From Micromonospora chokoriensis (lineage in GTDB: Bacteria > Actinomycetota > Actinomycetes > Mycobacteriales > Micromonosporaceae): a DNA stretch of 64,000 nucleotides. The stretch's first letter is position 1, and the number at the start of each line of letters is the position of its first letter. Positions 25,786-35,800 of the stretch are shown here, one piece after another. The notes below the pieces were generated by a model. It was not told the DNA's origin and ran no database searches. It was given only the letters and a program-made list of their open reading frames with translations. The translations under genes and the position numbers were made by a program. The stretch spans positions 3,410,001 through 3,474,000 of the forward strand of contig NZ_LT607409.1 in assembly GCF_900091505.1 (NCBI RefSeq), read 5' to 3'.

Positions 25786-27423
25786 TCAGAGGGCGGGGGT
25801 GAAGCTCTGCCGGATCATCGGCAAGTATGCCGCGTTGACCTGCCAGTCGAACTCTTTTGTCAACCACGAGACGGTGTAGGAGCGCTCGGCCGAGGTGTTG
25901 GCCAGCAGCCGGAAGCTGTGCACCTGCTCACCAGCGGCGTTCTCCCACCCGCACTCCCAGACGGCGCCGCCCTCGAAGATGTCCATCGCGGAGATGTCCA
26001 CCTTGCGGTACGCGGGCAGCAACCCGTCGCCGGTGGTGAGTCGCGCCTCCTCGGCCGTCCAGTACGCCACCGGGTCGGGTCGCGCCGGCCCCGACTCGAC
26101 ACTGAGCACCCGAGCCCCGCCCGGCTCCCGGAAGCAGGTCACCGGCCCCTCGGTCCAGCGCGCCCAACCGACCGGCGCGGCGATCCGGAAGCCGGTCGGG
26201 TCGTCGTGCCAGGTCCAGCCTTCGCGCAGCCGGTACCGGGCCTCGGCGGGCGGCGCGACCGACGCCACCGGAGTCGAGGCGGGCGGGGGCGGCGGTGGTG
26301 TGGAGCAGGCGAAGGCGGCCGGTCGGGAGGGCGACCCGCCCCCGCCGGAGCCGGACGGCGGCGTCCGTGGGTCGTTACGGTTGACCAGGGCAACCGCGAC
26401 GCCTCCGGCGACGAGCAGAGCCGTGGCGGCGCCCCCCAGGGCGAGCAGGCGCCGCCGGGATCGGCGGACCCAACTCGTCGGTTGGGCCGCCGACGTCGTC
26501 CGAGGGCCGGGGTGGCCGGCCGTGTCCACCGGGGCGGGTGCGTGGGCGCGGCCCGCGCCGCGTACCGCCGCCACCGCCGAGGACAGGGGCGGCCCTGGGG
26601 GATCGTCGCTCTGGGCCGCCGCCTCGTGCAGCAGGGATTCCGCCTCGGCGGCGGTCAGCCGCCGCCACGGGTCGCGCTGGAGGAGGCCGGCGAGGACGGG
26701 ACCCAGCGCTCCGGCCCGCCGCATCGGGTCCGGTGGCTCGGTGGCCAGCGCGCTGAGCGTCGCCATCGCGCTCGACCGGGCGTACGGTGACTGCCCCTCG
26801 ACCGTCGCGTAGAGCGTCGCGCCCAGCGACCACAGGTCGGTGCGCTGATCCGACACGCCTTCGCGGGCCCGCTCGGGGGCGACGAACTGCGGTGAGCCGA
26901 GCACCGTGCCCGGCCCGGTCATCGCTCCCTCGCCACCGTCGAAAGTGGCCAGCCCGAAGTCGGTGAGCACCACCCGACCGTCGTCGGCCACCAGCACGTT
27001 GTGCGGTTTCACGTCGCGGTGCAGCACCCCGGCGGCGTGGGCGGCGCGCAGCGCGGCGAGCACCGCCAGCCCGATCCGGGCGGTGCGCTGCGGGCTCAGT
27101 GGCCCCTCGGCGCTGATGATCTGCTGCACCGACCGGGACGGCACGTACTCCATCACGATCCAGGGGCTCTCCCGGTCGTGCACGACGTCGTAGATGCGGA
27201 CCACGTTGGGGTGGCTGAGCCGAGCCGCCGTGCGGGCCTCCCGCAGGGTCCGCAGCCGCAACTCCTCGCGTTCGGATTCGGCCAGCCAGGACGGTGGCAC
27301 GACCTCCTTCACCGCCACGTCGCGATGCAGCATCTCGTCGCGCGCAAGCCACACCCGGCCCATTCCGCCGGTGCCGACCAGGTCGAGCAGCCGGTACCGA
27401 CCCGCGATCAGCAACTGCTGCAC
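25786..27423 (-). CDS. Serine/threonine protein kinase, membrane-anchored (paralogue 1)
   Basis: This 545-residue Hanks-type kinase has the glycine loop GTGGMGRVW (18-26), ATP-binding Lys 39 in VAVKEV, the catalytic loop HRDVKPHN (135-142) and DFG (155-157). A linker, one membrane span (about 340-362), a Gly/Pro-rich spacer and an extracytoplasmic domain of about 150 residues with several Cys and Trp follow. There are no PASTA repeats. The GTG at 27423 is chosen for GAGGGGGAG 7 bases upstream. It is closely related along its whole length to the next gene, so it is a tandem duplicate. The extracellular part may sense an envelope ligand. Confidence 0.9.
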   Translation of the reverse strand: MQQLLIAGRYRLLDLVGTGGMGRVWLARDEMLHRDVAVKEVVPPSWLAESEREELRLRTLREARTAARLSHPNVVRIYDVVHDRESPWIVMEYVPSRSVQQIISAEGPLSPQRTARIGLAVLAALRAAHAAGVLHRDVKPHNVLVADDGRVVLTDFGLATFDGGEGAMTGPGTVLGSPQFVAPERAREGVSDQRTDLWSLGATLYATVEGQSPYARSSAMATLSALATEPPDPMRRAGALGPVLAGLLQRDPWRRLTAAEAESLLHEAAAQSDDPPGPPLSSAVAAVRGAGRAHAPAPVDTAGHPGPRTTSAAQPTSWVRRSRRRLLALGGAATALLVAGGVAVALVNRNDPRTPPSGSGGGGSPSRPAAFACSTPPPPPPASTPVASVAPPAEARYRLREGWTWHDDPTGFRIAAPVGWARWTEGPVTCFREPGGARVLSVESGPARPDPVAYWTAEEARLTTGDGLLPAYRKVDISAMDIFEGGAVWECGWENAAGEQVHSFRLLANTSAERSYTVSWLTKEFDWQVNAAYLPMIRQSFTPAL

Positions 27424-27542
27424 GGTCGCTCCCCCTCGGTCACCCCGAGTTACACGATAGCCACCGTGGCGGCATTTCTCATCCGCTGAGCGGCCTCGAT
27501 CCACGCCGGACGGTGGTCCGGATCATGACCATACGGTGCAGG

Positions 27543-29273
27543 TCAGGGGGGTGGTCGGAAACTATTTCGGACGTGCTCCCAGTCGGCTGTGCCCCCGGCC
27601 CAGTCGTCGTCGTGGGTGATCCAGCCGAGGGTCCAGCGGCCGGCTCCGACCACCTGGTGCCGAGCGTGCAGCCACCGGCCACCGAAGGGCGCCATCCAGC
27701 GGCACTCCCACTCCGCGCCGTCGTCGGTCGCGGCGAGCCGGATCTCGTCGTACTGCGGAAGTGCCCCGGCTGAGATCGCCGCGTCGCGGGCGGCGCGTAG
27801 CTGGACCAGCGCGTCGGCCCTGTCGCCCCCGGCGACGCTGAAGGCCCGACCGGTCGCCGGGTCCTGGAAGCAGCTCACCTCACCGTCGCGGGAGTGGTAC
27901 CAGGTCGCCGGCACGGAGACCCGGAAGCCACCGCTGCCGGCGTACCAGACCCAGCCGGGTGGAGGCCGGAACCGTTCGCCCGACATGGGCGTGCCGGCCC
28001 GTACCGGCGCACCGGCGATGTGCGGGCGGACACAGGCGAACGGCGGCGGAGGGACGTCCCGGCCACCGGGTGGCGGGCCGGGCCGGTCGGGGCCGGGGCC
28101 CGGCCCGGGGCCGCCTGGTCCGCCACCGTCGAACGGACCGTTCTGCGGCTGCGGGGAGGACCAGCCCCCGGTGTCGGCGGGCTTGTCATCGGTGAGGGCC
28201 AGCGTGGTGCCGACGCCGGCGGCGGCGGCCACCAGCAGCGCTACGGCGACCAACGCCAGCCGACGGGTGGTGCGCCCCCCACCCGCCCGCTCCGGTGTCG
28301 GCGCGGTGGTGGTCGGGTCGCTCGGGCGCTGATCCGCGTCGGGCAGCGGAACCGTCGGATCCTGCTCGTCGTCGCCCTGAACGACGGCGGGCACCCCCAC
28401 CAGGCCCGGTGCGGTGGCCGGCCGGTCCGGCACCGGCGGTCGGTCGGACACCGGCGGCGGTTCGGGGCGGCCGGTCGCCGCGGCGGTGAGCAGCCGGCGT
28501 GCCGTGTCGTGGTCGAGGCGGTCGCGTGGGTCGCGGCGCAGCAACCCGTCGAGTACCGGCGCGAGCTGCCCGGCGTGCGGCGCCGGGTCCGGCGGGCCGG
28601 CGGCCAGCGCGCTCAGGGTGGCCATCGCGGTGCTGCGGGCGTACGGGGAGCGGCCCTCCACCGCCGCGTGCAGGGTCGCCCCGAGTGACCACAGGTCGGC
28701 GGCGACCGTGGACACCCCCTCGGCGGCCCGCTCGGGGGCGACGTACTGCGGGGACCCGAAGACCATGCCGGGGCGGGTCAGCACGCCGTCGCCGCCGTCG
28801 AAGGTGGCCAACCCGAAGTCGGTGAGCATCACCCGCCCGTCGTGGGCCACGAGCACGTTCTGCGGTTTGATGTCGCGGTGCAGCACCCCCGCGGTGTGCG
28901 CGGCGTGCAGCGCGTCGAGCACCGCCAGGCCGATCCGTGCCGCCCGGGCCGGCTCCAACGGCCCTTCGGCGTCGAGCACGTCCTGCAGGGTGCGCGACGG
29001 GACGTACTCCATCACGATCCACGGGCTGCCCTCGAACGGGACGACGTCGTAGAGCCGGACCACGGCGGGGTGGTTGAGCCGGGCGGCGGCGCGTGCCTCC
29101 CGCAGGGTGCGCGAGCGCAGCTCGTCCCGTTCGTGGTCGGCCAACCAGCTCGGGGGGACGATCTCCTTGACCGCTACCTCACGATGCAGCATCTCGTCGT
29201 GGGCGCGCCACACCCGACCCATACCCCCGCGGCCGACCAGGTCGAGCAGCCGGTACCGACCAGCGATCAGCAC
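27543..29273 (-). CDS. Serine/threonine protein kinase, membrane-anchored (paralogue 2)
   Basis: This 576-residue paralogue has the same layout: glycine loop GRGGMGRVW, Lys 37 in VAVKEI, HRDIKPQN, DFG, linker, one membrane span near residue 345, and a Gly/Pro-rich spacer. The C-terminal outer domain keeps the WECRWMAPFGGRW and GWITHDDDW motifs aligned with paralogue 1. A GTG start follows GAGGAGGAG. The 119-base gap to paralogue 1 leaves room for a separate promoter. The spacer is the most diverged part. Confidence 0.9.
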   Translation of the reverse strand: MLIAGRYRLLDLVGRGGMGRVWRAHDEMLHREVAVKEIVPPSWLADHERDELRSRTLREARAAARLNHPAVVRLYDVVPFEGSPWIVMEYVPSRTLQDVLDAEGPLEPARAARIGLAVLDALHAAHTAGVLHRDIKPQNVLVAHDGRVMLTDFGLATFDGGDGVLTRPGMVFGSPQYVAPERAAEGVSTVAADLWSLGATLHAAVEGRSPYARSTAMATLSALAAGPPDPAPHAGQLAPVLDGLLRRDPRDRLDHDTARRLLTAAATGRPEPPPVSDRPPVPDRPATAPGLVGVPAVVQGDDEQDPTVPLPDADQRPSDPTTTAPTPERAGGGRTTRRLALVAVALLVAAAAGVGTTLALTDDKPADTGGWSSPQPQNGPFDGGGPGGPGPGPGPDRPGPPPGGRDVPPPPFACVRPHIAGAPVRAGTPMSGERFRPPPGWVWYAGSGGFRVSVPATWYHSRDGEVSCFQDPATGRAFSVAGGDRADALVQLRAARDAAISAGALPQYDEIRLAATDDGAEWECRWMAPFGGRWLHARHQVVGAGRWTLGWITHDDDWAGGTADWEHVRNSFRPPP

Positions 29274-29356
29274 CTGCGCACGCTCCTCCTCAGCCGCTGT
29301 CCGGGCTACACCCTAACCAGCGGATCGGAAGCTACCTATAGCTCGTCCGACGTTTC

Positions 29357-30691
29357 TCAGCAGGCGGCGGGGCCGAGGCGGGCGAGCAGATTGCCCTCGG
29401 GGATGGCGATCCGGGAGCTCCCGCCCGCCAGTCGGGCGGCGGCCCGGCGGGCCTGTAGTGGGCCGTGTTCGCGTCGGGCGGCGGTGTAACTCGCGGCGGT
29501 ACGGGCGGCGATGCTGGCCCAGCCGTACCGCCGGCCGACCATGGTGCGGGCCCGGCGCGCCACCCGCCGGGCGAAGACCTCGTCACCGAGCAGTTGGCCG
29601 ACCGCGCCGGCGAGCGCGTCCGGGTCGCTGTGCGGGAACGTCACACCGGTGACGCCGGGCTCGACGATCTCGGCGAGCCCGCCGGTACGGGCCACCGCGA
29701 GCGGTGCGCCGGCGGCCGCCGCCTCCAGCGCCACCATGCCGAACGGCTCGTAGAGGCTGGGCACGACCGTCGCGTCGGTGGCCCCGAGCATCGCCGGCAG
29801 CTGGGTGGAGTCGAGGAAACCGGTGAACCGCACCGTCGAACTGAGCGCCAGTCGTCGGGCCTCGGCCTCCAACTCGGCGCGGTACGGGCCGTCCCCGGCG
29901 ATCACCACGCGCAGCCCCGGGTGTTCCTTGCGGAGGCGGGGCACCGCGTGCATCAGGTGCTGGACGCCCTTCTCGTAGACCAGTCGCCCGGCGTACCCGA
30001 CCAGGGGGCCGTCCCCGGCGAACCGTGCGCGGGCCGACGCGACGGCCCGTGGCCGGGCCCGCCAGGCCCGGTCGTCCACCCCGTTGGGCACCACGTCGAC
30101 CTGCGTGGCCGGTACGTCGAACAGTGTGCTGACCTGCTCGCGCATGTACCCCGAGCAGGCGATGACCCGGATGGAGGCGCCGCTGAGCCAGTGCTCGACG
30201 CCGTGGATCGTGCGGTTCATCTCCTCCGGCAGCCAACCCTGGTGCCGGCCCGCCTCGGTGGCGTGCATGGTGGTGACCAGGGGCAGGTCCAGGTGCTCGG
30301 CGAGGGTGACGGCGGTGTGGGCGACGAGCCAGTCGTGGGCGTGGATGACGTCGTAGGCGCCGGCCTCGGTGGCGCGCAGCGCGGCGCGGGTGAGGGTGTG
30401 GTTGAACGCCATCGTCCAGGCCAGCAGGCTGTTGGTGGCGAGGGGGAAGGTGACCGGGTCCTCGGGGGCGCGCAGGATGCGCACGCCGTCGGCGTACTCC
30501 TCCAGGGGTGCGCCCTCGGCGTGGCGGGTGACGACGGTGACCTCGTGGCCGGCGGCGGCGAGGGCGACGGAGAGGGCGTGCACGTGGCGGCCGAGGCCAC
30601 CGACGAGCACCGGCGGGTACTCCCAGGAGAGCATCAGCACCCGCAGTTGCCGGGCGGGGTGGATGTCGATCACGTGGGCGTCGGGTGACAT
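29357..30691 (-). CDS. GT4 glycosyltransferase, glycogen synthase-like (Rv3032-type alpha-glucosyltransferase)
   Basis: This 444-residue retaining glycosyltransferase has a GT-B fold. The acceptor-side motif WEYPPVLVGGLGRHVHALS is near residue 22, and the donor-site EPFGMVALEAAAAG near 325 keeps the GT4 E-x7-E pair. The N-terminus resembles the mycobacterial Rv3032 alpha-1,4-glucosyltransferase that makes glycogen or methylglucose polysaccharide. The ATG at 30691 follows AAAGGGGG; the upstream open frame is shadow. The adjacent debranching enzyme supports an alpha-glucan role. Confidence 0.85.
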   Translation of the reverse strand: MSPDAHVIDIHPARQLRVLMLSWEYPPVLVGGLGRHVHALSVALAAAGHEVTVVTRHAEGAPLEEYADGVRILRAPEDPVTFPLATNSLLAWTMAFNHTLTRAALRATEAGAYDVIHAHDWLVAHTAVTLAEHLDLPLVTTMHATEAGRHQGWLPEEMNRTIHGVEHWLSGASIRVIACSGYMREQVSTLFDVPATQVDVVPNGVDDRAWRARPRAVASARARFAGDGPLVGYAGRLVYEKGVQHLMHAVPRLRKEHPGLRVVIAGDGPYRAELEAEARRLALSSTVRFTGFLDSTQLPAMLGATDATVVPSLYEPFGMVALEAAAAGAPLAVARTGGLAEIVEPGVTGVTFPHSDPDALAGAVGQLLGDEVFARRVARRARTMVGRRYGWASIAARTAASYTAARREHGPLQARRAAARLAGGSSRIAIPEGNLLARLGPAAC

Positions 30692-30828
30692 GCGGCCCCC
30701 TTTGAGTTGTCCCCGGGCGCGCGCCGACCGACACCGGAGCCGGTGTCGCCGTCGCGTCTGGATCGGGGCCAATCCTGCCGGGATCGAGATAACCAGCGGA
30801 GACACTGCCGTTGCGGTCGTGTAAAGCG

Positions 30829-32772
30829 CTACTGGCTCTTTCGGCGCACCCGCAGCAGCTCGGCCACCGACCACGCCTGGAAGGGGCAGCCGGTCGCGGC
30901 GTGCGGCGCGAGGCCGTCGGCCGTCTCGCTTACCGAGCCTAGCCCATATTCGGTCAGATGGGCCTCGATACTAACGAACACGTCATCGACCGACATCTTG
31001 CCCTTGCGGCGCGCGTCCACGTACGGTCCGAGCAACCACGGCCAAACCGTGCCCTGGTGGTAGCCGCCGTCGCGCTCGGCGGGACCACCCCGGTGCCGGC
31101 CCACGAACTCCGCCGCGTCGGGGGCGAGACTGCGCGGCCCGAGCGGCGTGAGCAACCCGTCGCCGATACGCCGCACCGTGGTCTCGTCCGGATCCATCGG
31201 CGCGTACGGCAGCGACCAGGCCAGCAGCTGGTTGGGGCGCAGCGCGTCGTCGTCGTGCAGGGCGGCCCCGCCCAGCGGGTACGCGGGCGCGGGCGCGTCC
31301 AGCACGTCGTGCAACCAGCCGGTCGGCGCGGGGAAGCGCTCCCGGAACGAGGCGCTGGCCTGCCCGTGCCGTCGCCACAGCTCGTCCGCGTTCCGCCCCG
31401 CCAGCTCGGTCAGCTCCGCGAGCCCGGCCAGCCCGTTGATCCACAACGCGTTGACCTCCACCGGCTTGCCGGTACGCGGGGTGACCGGCACCCCGTAGAC
31501 CCGGGCGTCCATCCAGGTCAGCGCGGTGCCGGGGGCACCCTGGGTGAGCAGCCCGTCGGCCGGATCGACGGAGATCCCGTACCGGGTGCCGGCCACGTGG
31601 GCGTCGACCACCGACCGCAACGCGGGCAGCAGCTCGTCACCCAGGTCGGTGTCACCCGTGACGGTGACGTGCCGACTCACCGCGTGCAGGAACCACAGCG
31701 TGCCGTCGACGGTGTTGTACTCCACCCGACCGGTGTCGGCCGTGTTGGCGAGCATCCCCTCGGACAGCGTCGCCGCGTACGCCCGCAGCAGCGCCCGGCC
31801 CTCGTCGGCGCGACCCGTGCAGAGGAACAACCCCTCGTAGGAGATCATCGTGTCCCGCGACCAGGCGCCGAACCACGGGTAGCCGGCCACCACGTCGACG
31901 GCCCGCCCGCCGGGGCGTACCACGAACGCGTCAGCGGCCAGCGTGAGCGTCGCCTCGACCGGGTCGGCCGGCTTCGCCGCCGCCACCACCTGCCGGTTGC
32001 GCCGTCGGGCCGTCTCCACGATCTCGGTGGCCGGCGGCGGCTCCTCGTCGAGTCGACCGGCCCACGCCCGCACCGACACCGTGTCGCCCGGGCGTTCCAG
32101 GGCCCCGACGAACCGCCCCGCGTACCACAGGTCCTCGTCCGGGTTCAGGCCCCGATTGGCCTCCTCGCGGTGGTGTACGCCCAGCCACCACTGCCCCTCG
32201 GGCGACCAGCCCGGCCCGGACAGGCGGTACGCGCCCTCCACCACCGCACCGTCGGCCACCGCCTCGACCTGCGGAACCGGGCCGTCGGCCCGCCGTTCGC
32301 CGTGCGCGTCACGCCAGGTGCAGGCGGCCGACAGCTCCAGCCGCACGGGCCCGCCGGCGACCAGCCGGTGCACCACCGACACGCAGGAGCGGCCGGGAAG
32401 CATGGCCACCTCCCGCTCGATCACCACGGCGCCGATCCGCCACCGCCACCGGGGCAGCCCGTCGGCCAGGTCGAAACGCTCCAGCAGCTCGAAGCCACGC
32501 GGGTCGACGTCCCCGGAGGACCACTCGTGCGCGCCGAGGCGCACCCGCACGCCGGACGGCAGGGTGACCGCCGGGTCGAGGCTGACCAGTCCCACCTGGC
32601 GGGACGCCGGCGTTTCGCCGGGAACCACCAGCAAGCCGTGATACCGGCGCGTCCGGAGTCCACCGACGGTGCCCATCGCATAACCGCCGAGGCCGTCCGG
32701 GACCAGCCACTCCCGGCTGGCCGCGCTGGTCAGATCGCCGCAGACCTGCGGGCCGAACCGAATGTCGATCAC
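30829..32772 (-). CDS. Amylo-alpha-1,6-glucosidase (glycogen debranching enzyme family)
   Basis: This 647-residue protein has the debranching enzyme N-terminal domain (WLVPDGLGGYAMGTVGG, ARRYHGLLVV-like segment near 42) and an (alpha/alpha)6-barrel GDE C-terminal domain. The barrel carries YPWFGAWSRDTMIS near 310 and DGTLWFL-type segments. It should remove alpha-1,6-linked glucose from limit dextrins. A GTG start at 32772 follows GGTGGAGG closely; the longer upstream frame is shadow. It is divergent by 42 bases from the GH63-like glucosidase gene and lies upstream of the GT4 gene in the same direction. Confidence 0.88.
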   Translation of the reverse strand: MIDIRFGPQVCGDLTSAASREWLVPDGLGGYAMGTVGGLRTRRYHGLLVVPGETPASRQVGLVSLDPAVTLPSGVRVRLGAHEWSSGDVDPRGFELLERFDLADGLPRWRWRIGAVVIEREVAMLPGRSCVSVVHRLVAGGPVRLELSAACTWRDAHGERRADGPVPQVEAVADGAVVEGAYRLSGPGWSPEGQWWLGVHHREEANRGLNPDEDLWYAGRFVGALERPGDTVSVRAWAGRLDEEPPPATEIVETARRRNRQVVAAAKPADPVEATLTLAADAFVVRPGGRAVDVVAGYPWFGAWSRDTMISYEGLFLCTGRADEGRALLRAYAATLSEGMLANTADTGRVEYNTVDGTLWFLHAVSRHVTVTGDTDLGDELLPALRSVVDAHVAGTRYGISVDPADGLLTQGAPGTALTWMDARVYGVPVTPRTGKPVEVNALWINGLAGLAELTELAGRNADELWRRHGQASASFRERFPAPTGWLHDVLDAPAPAYPLGGAALHDDDALRPNQLLAWSLPYAPMDPDETTVRRIGDGLLTPLGPRSLAPDAAEFVGRHRGGPAERDGGYHQGTVWPWLLGPYVDARRKGKMSVDDVFVSIEAHLTEYGLGSVSETADGLAPHAATGCPFQAWSVAELLRVRRKSQ

Positions 32773-32814
32773 GTTTCCTCCACCTGCGGCAAGGTGTAAC
32801 ACGCCACGACGACA

Positions 32815-35520
32815 ATGGCTGCTGTGGTCAAGTACCCCGGCGACGTCAAAGATGTTGACGTGATCACTGACGGATCGTCCTCCGACGCCTCGCCACCCGA
32901 CGCTGAGCGGCTCCGGCTCGCCCAGGCCGACTCGGGGGAGCAGGACTGGCGTGCATGGGGTCCCTATCTGTCCGAACGGGCGTGGGGGACGGTGCGGGAG
33001 GACTACAGCGAGCACGGTACGGCGTGGGACTACTTCCCGCACGACCACGCGCGGTCCAGAGCCTACCGGTGGAACGAAGACGGAATGGCCGGCGTCTGCG
33101 ACGACCGGCAGACCTTCGCCTTCGCCCTCGCGCTCTGGAACGGCAAGGACCCGATCCTCAAGGAGCGGATGTTCGGCCTCGGCGGCGACAGCGGCAACCA
33201 CGGTGAGGACGCCAAGGAGTACTGGTGGTACCTCGACAGCACCCCGACGCACTCCTGGATGCGCTGGCGCTACCACTACCCGCAGGCCGCCTTCCCGTAC
33301 GACGAACTCGTCGCGGTGAACGCGTTGCGCGGCCGTGACGACACCGAGTACGAGCTGGTGGACACCGGGATCTTCGACGACGACAGGTACTGGGCGGTGA
33401 CCGTCGACTACGCCAAGGCGTCCCCGACCGACCTGTGCATGGTGGTGACCGTCGAGAATCGGGGCGACCGGGCGGCCACCCTGCACGTGCTGCCGACCCT
33501 GTGGTTCCGCAACACCTGGGCCTGGGGGCTGCCCGGCGGCGACCGGATCCCCCGGCTCACCGGTCAGGGCACCCGGCTCGTCGGCGAACACCGGGTGCTC
33601 GGCCAACTGCTGCTCGAAGGCGACGGCGGCCCGGTGCCGCTGCTCTGCGACAACGACACCAACGCCGAACGTCTCTGGGGCCTGGCCGGCCGCTCGAAAT
33701 ATCCCAAGGACGGCATCAACGACCACGTCGTCAACGGCGCGGCCACTGTCAACCCCGACCGGGAGGGCACCAAGGGCGCGCTGCACTACGTGCTCGACGT
33801 GCCCGCCGGTGGGCAGCGTCAGATCCGGCTGCGGTTGACCCGCACCGCGTCACCCCCGGCCACCGCGCCGCCGCCCCCCGCCGACCTCAGCGCCGGCTTC
33901 GAGGCCGTGGTGTGGGCGCGCCGGGCCGAGGCGAACAGGTACTTCGCCGGGGTGATCCCGCCGACCGCCACCCCCGACGAGGCGCTGGTGGCACGGCAGG
34001 CCATCGCCGGGCTGATGTGGGGCAAGCAGTTCTACCACTTCGACGTCAAACGCTGGCTCGACGGCGACCCCGGCTCCACCCCGCCGGCCGGCCGCCGACA
34101 CGGGCGCAACAGCGCCTGGTGGCACATGACCAGCTTCGACGTCATCTCCATGCCCGACCCCTGGGAATACCCGTGGTACGCGGCCTGGGACCTGGCCTTC
34201 CACTGCGTCACCATCGCCCGCGTCGACCCCGGCTTCGCCAAGGAACAGATCCTGCTCCTGCTGCGCGAGTGGTACCTGCACCCCAACGGGCAGATCCCGG
34301 CGTACGAGTGGGCGTTCGGTGACGTGAACCCGCCGGTGCACGCGTGGGCGGCGCTGAAGGTGTTCGAGATCGACGGCGGGCGCGACTACGAGTTCCTGGC
34401 CCGGGTGATGCACAAGCTGCTGCTCAACTTCACCTGGTGGGTCAACCGCAAGGACACCGGCGGCAACAACGTCTTCGAGGGTGGCTTCCTCGGGCTGGAC
34501 AACGTCGGGCCGTTCGACCGTTCGGCGGCGCTGCCGGTCGCCGGTGTGCTGGAGCAGTCCGACGGCACCGGCTGGATGGGCATGTACGCCCTGAACATGC
34601 TCGACATGGCCATCGTGCTCGCCGAACACGACCGGACCTGGGTGGACACCGCCACCAAGTTCTTCGAGCACTTCGCGTACATCGCCGCCGCCGCGTACGA
34701 GCAGGGGCTGTGGGACGACGAGGACGCGTTCTTCTACGACGTGCTGCGCCTCGCCGACGGTACGAAGGTGCCGCTCAAAGTCCGCTCGGTCGTCGGGCTG
34801 CTGCCGCTGGCCGCCACCACCCGGCTCACCGCGAGGACCCTGCACCACCTGCCCGAGCTGGGCGCGCGGTTGCGCTGGTTCCTGACCAACCGCCCGGAGT
34901 ACGCCCAGGTGATCGGCACCCGCCGGCTGGGCCCCGACGGCCGGCAGCAACGGCTGCTGTCCATGGTCGGCCCGGAGCAGGTGGTCCGGCTCCTCGCCCG
35001 GATGCTCGACCCCGACGAGTTCCTCTCCGACTTCGGCCTGCGTACGCTGTCCCGCGCGCACCTGGACAAACCGTTCTCGGTCACCCTCGGCGGGCAGGAG
35101 TTCTCCGTCGGCTACGAGCCGGCCGAGTCGACGAGCGGTCTGTTCGGCGGCAACTCGAACTGGCGTGGGCCGATCTGGATGCCGACGAACTTCCTGCTGA
35201 TCAGCGCGCTCCGCGACTACGCGGCGTTCTTCGGCGACGACCTGCAGGTGGAGTACCCGACCCGCTCCGGGGTCAAGCGCACCCTGGACGAGATCGCCGA
35301 CGACCTCTCCGCCCGGCTGATCGCGCTGTTCACCCAGGACGACTGGGGTCGACGGCCGATCTATGGTGCCGCGCAGATGTTCCAGACCCACCCGGACTGG
35401 CGCGACCTGATCGCCTTCCCCGAGTACTTCCACGGCGACAACGGCGCCGGCCTGGGCGCCTGGCACCAGACCGGCTGGACGGCCCTGGTAGCCGACCTGA
35501 TCCTCACCCTGCGCCGCTAA
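32815..35520 (+). CDS. MGH1-like/GH63-type glucosidase
   Basis: This 901-residue protein matches the large bacterial glucosidases with an MGH1-like (GH63-type) (alpha/alpha)6 barrel. Family-like segments include [15 protein letters not shown] (near 120), [12 protein letters not shown] (near 455) and [15 protein letters not shown] (near 777), where acidic residues line the active site. The substrate is not established for this subgroup; neighbours suggest alpha-glucans. The ATG at 32815 has no good ribosome site, so translation may be leaderless or begin at a nearby GTG (32827 or later). The promoter must lie within the 42-bp divergent gap. Confidence 0.82.
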   Translation: MAAVVKYPGDVKDVDVITDGSSSDASPPDAERLRLAQADSGEQDWRAWGPYLSERAWGTVREDYSEHGTAWDYFPHDHARSRAYRWNEDGMAGVCDDRQTFAFALALWNGKDPILKERMFGLGGDSGNHGEDAKEYWWYLDSTPTHSWMRWRYHYPQAAFPYDELVAVNALRGRDDTEYELVDTGIFDDDRYWAVTVDYAKASPTDLCMVVTVENRGDRAATLHVLPTLWFRNTWAWGLPGGDRIPRLTGQGTRLVGEHRVLGQLLLEGDGGPVPLLCDNDTNAERLWGLAGRSKYPKDGINDHVVNGAATVNPDREGTKGALHYVLDVPAGGQRQIRLRLTRTASPPATAPPPPADLSAGFEAVVWARRAEANRYFAGVIPPTATPDEALVARQAIAGLMWGKQFYHFDVKRWLDGDPGSTPPAGRRHGRNSAWWHMTSFDVISMPDPWEYPWYAAWDLAFHCVTIARVDPGFAKEQILLLLREWYLHPNGQIPAYEWAFGDVNPPVHAWAALKVFEIDGGRDYEFLARVMHKLLLNFTWWVNRKDTGGNNVFEGGFLGLDNVGPFDRSAALPVAGVLEQSDGTGWMGMYALNMLDMAIVLAEHDRTWVDTATKFFEHFAYIAAAAYEQGLWDDEDAFFYDVLRLADGTKVPLKVRSVVGLLPLAATTRLTARTLHHLPELGARLRWFLTNRPEYAQVIGTRRLGPDGRQQRLLSMVGPEQVVRLLARMLDPDEFLSDFGLRTLSRAHLDKPFSVTLGGQEFSVGYEPAESTSGLFGGNSNWRGPIWMPTNFLLISALRDYAAFFGDDLQVEYPTRSGVKRTLDEIADDLSARLIALFTQDDWGRRPIYGAAQMFQTHPDWRDLIAFPEYFHGDNGAGLGAWHQTGWTALVADLILTLRR

Positions 35521-35534
35521 GGTCCCGCGCTCCG

Positions 35535-35572
35535 CCCCGCGTGGGCCCTGCCCCGCGTGGGCCCTGCCCCGC
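35535..35572. repeat. Tandem 16-bp direct repeat
   Basis: CCCCGCGTGGGCCCTG occurs twice back to back (35535-35550, 35551-35566), followed by a partial third unit. It lies just after the glucosidase stop codon and just before palindrome C. Confidence 0.75.
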
Positions 35573-35573
35573 C

Positions 35574-35653
35574 CAAGATCCGCGCAACATCGGTGATGGT
35601 GCGGCCTGCGGCGTCCGTGAGACAGCACCATCACCGAAAGTGCGCGGATCTTG
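35574..35653. repeat. Long-armed palindrome C (GATC-tipped intergenic element)
   Basis: Arms of 29 bases (35574-35602 against the reverse complement of 35625-35653) match at about 26 positions, and GATC starts at base 4 of each arm. It lies between convergent genes, 12 bases from palindrome B. Confidence 0.8.
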
Positions 35654-35665
35654 CGGGCGGAGGGC

Positions 35666-35748
35666 GGCATGATCGCGCTCGATCCTTGTTGTAGTGGTGT
35701 GGACCGGAGCAGGAGGCCACTACTTCCTGGATCGAGCACGGTCATGCC
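35666..35748. repeat. Long-armed palindrome B (GATC-tipped intergenic element)
   Basis: Arms of about 32 bases pair with roughly six mismatches, GGCATGATCGCGCTCGATCC opening the left arm. The arm core GCTCGATCC and the inner GTAGTGG are shared with palindrome A. It lies between the convergent glucosidase and epimerase-type genes and abuts a G-rich tract. Confidence 0.8.
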
Positions 35749-35800
35749 GGGGTGCGGGGTGCGGGGTGCGGGGCGCGGGGGCGCGGGGCGCGGGGTGGGG
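35749..35800 (+). other. G-rich tract with G-quadruplex potential
   Basis: Eight runs of four or more G are separated by loops of one to three bases (GGGGTGC, then GGGGCGC units). The tract fits the G4 consensus several times over. It fills the space between palindrome B and the stop codon of the minus-strand reductase gene. Confidence 0.65.
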
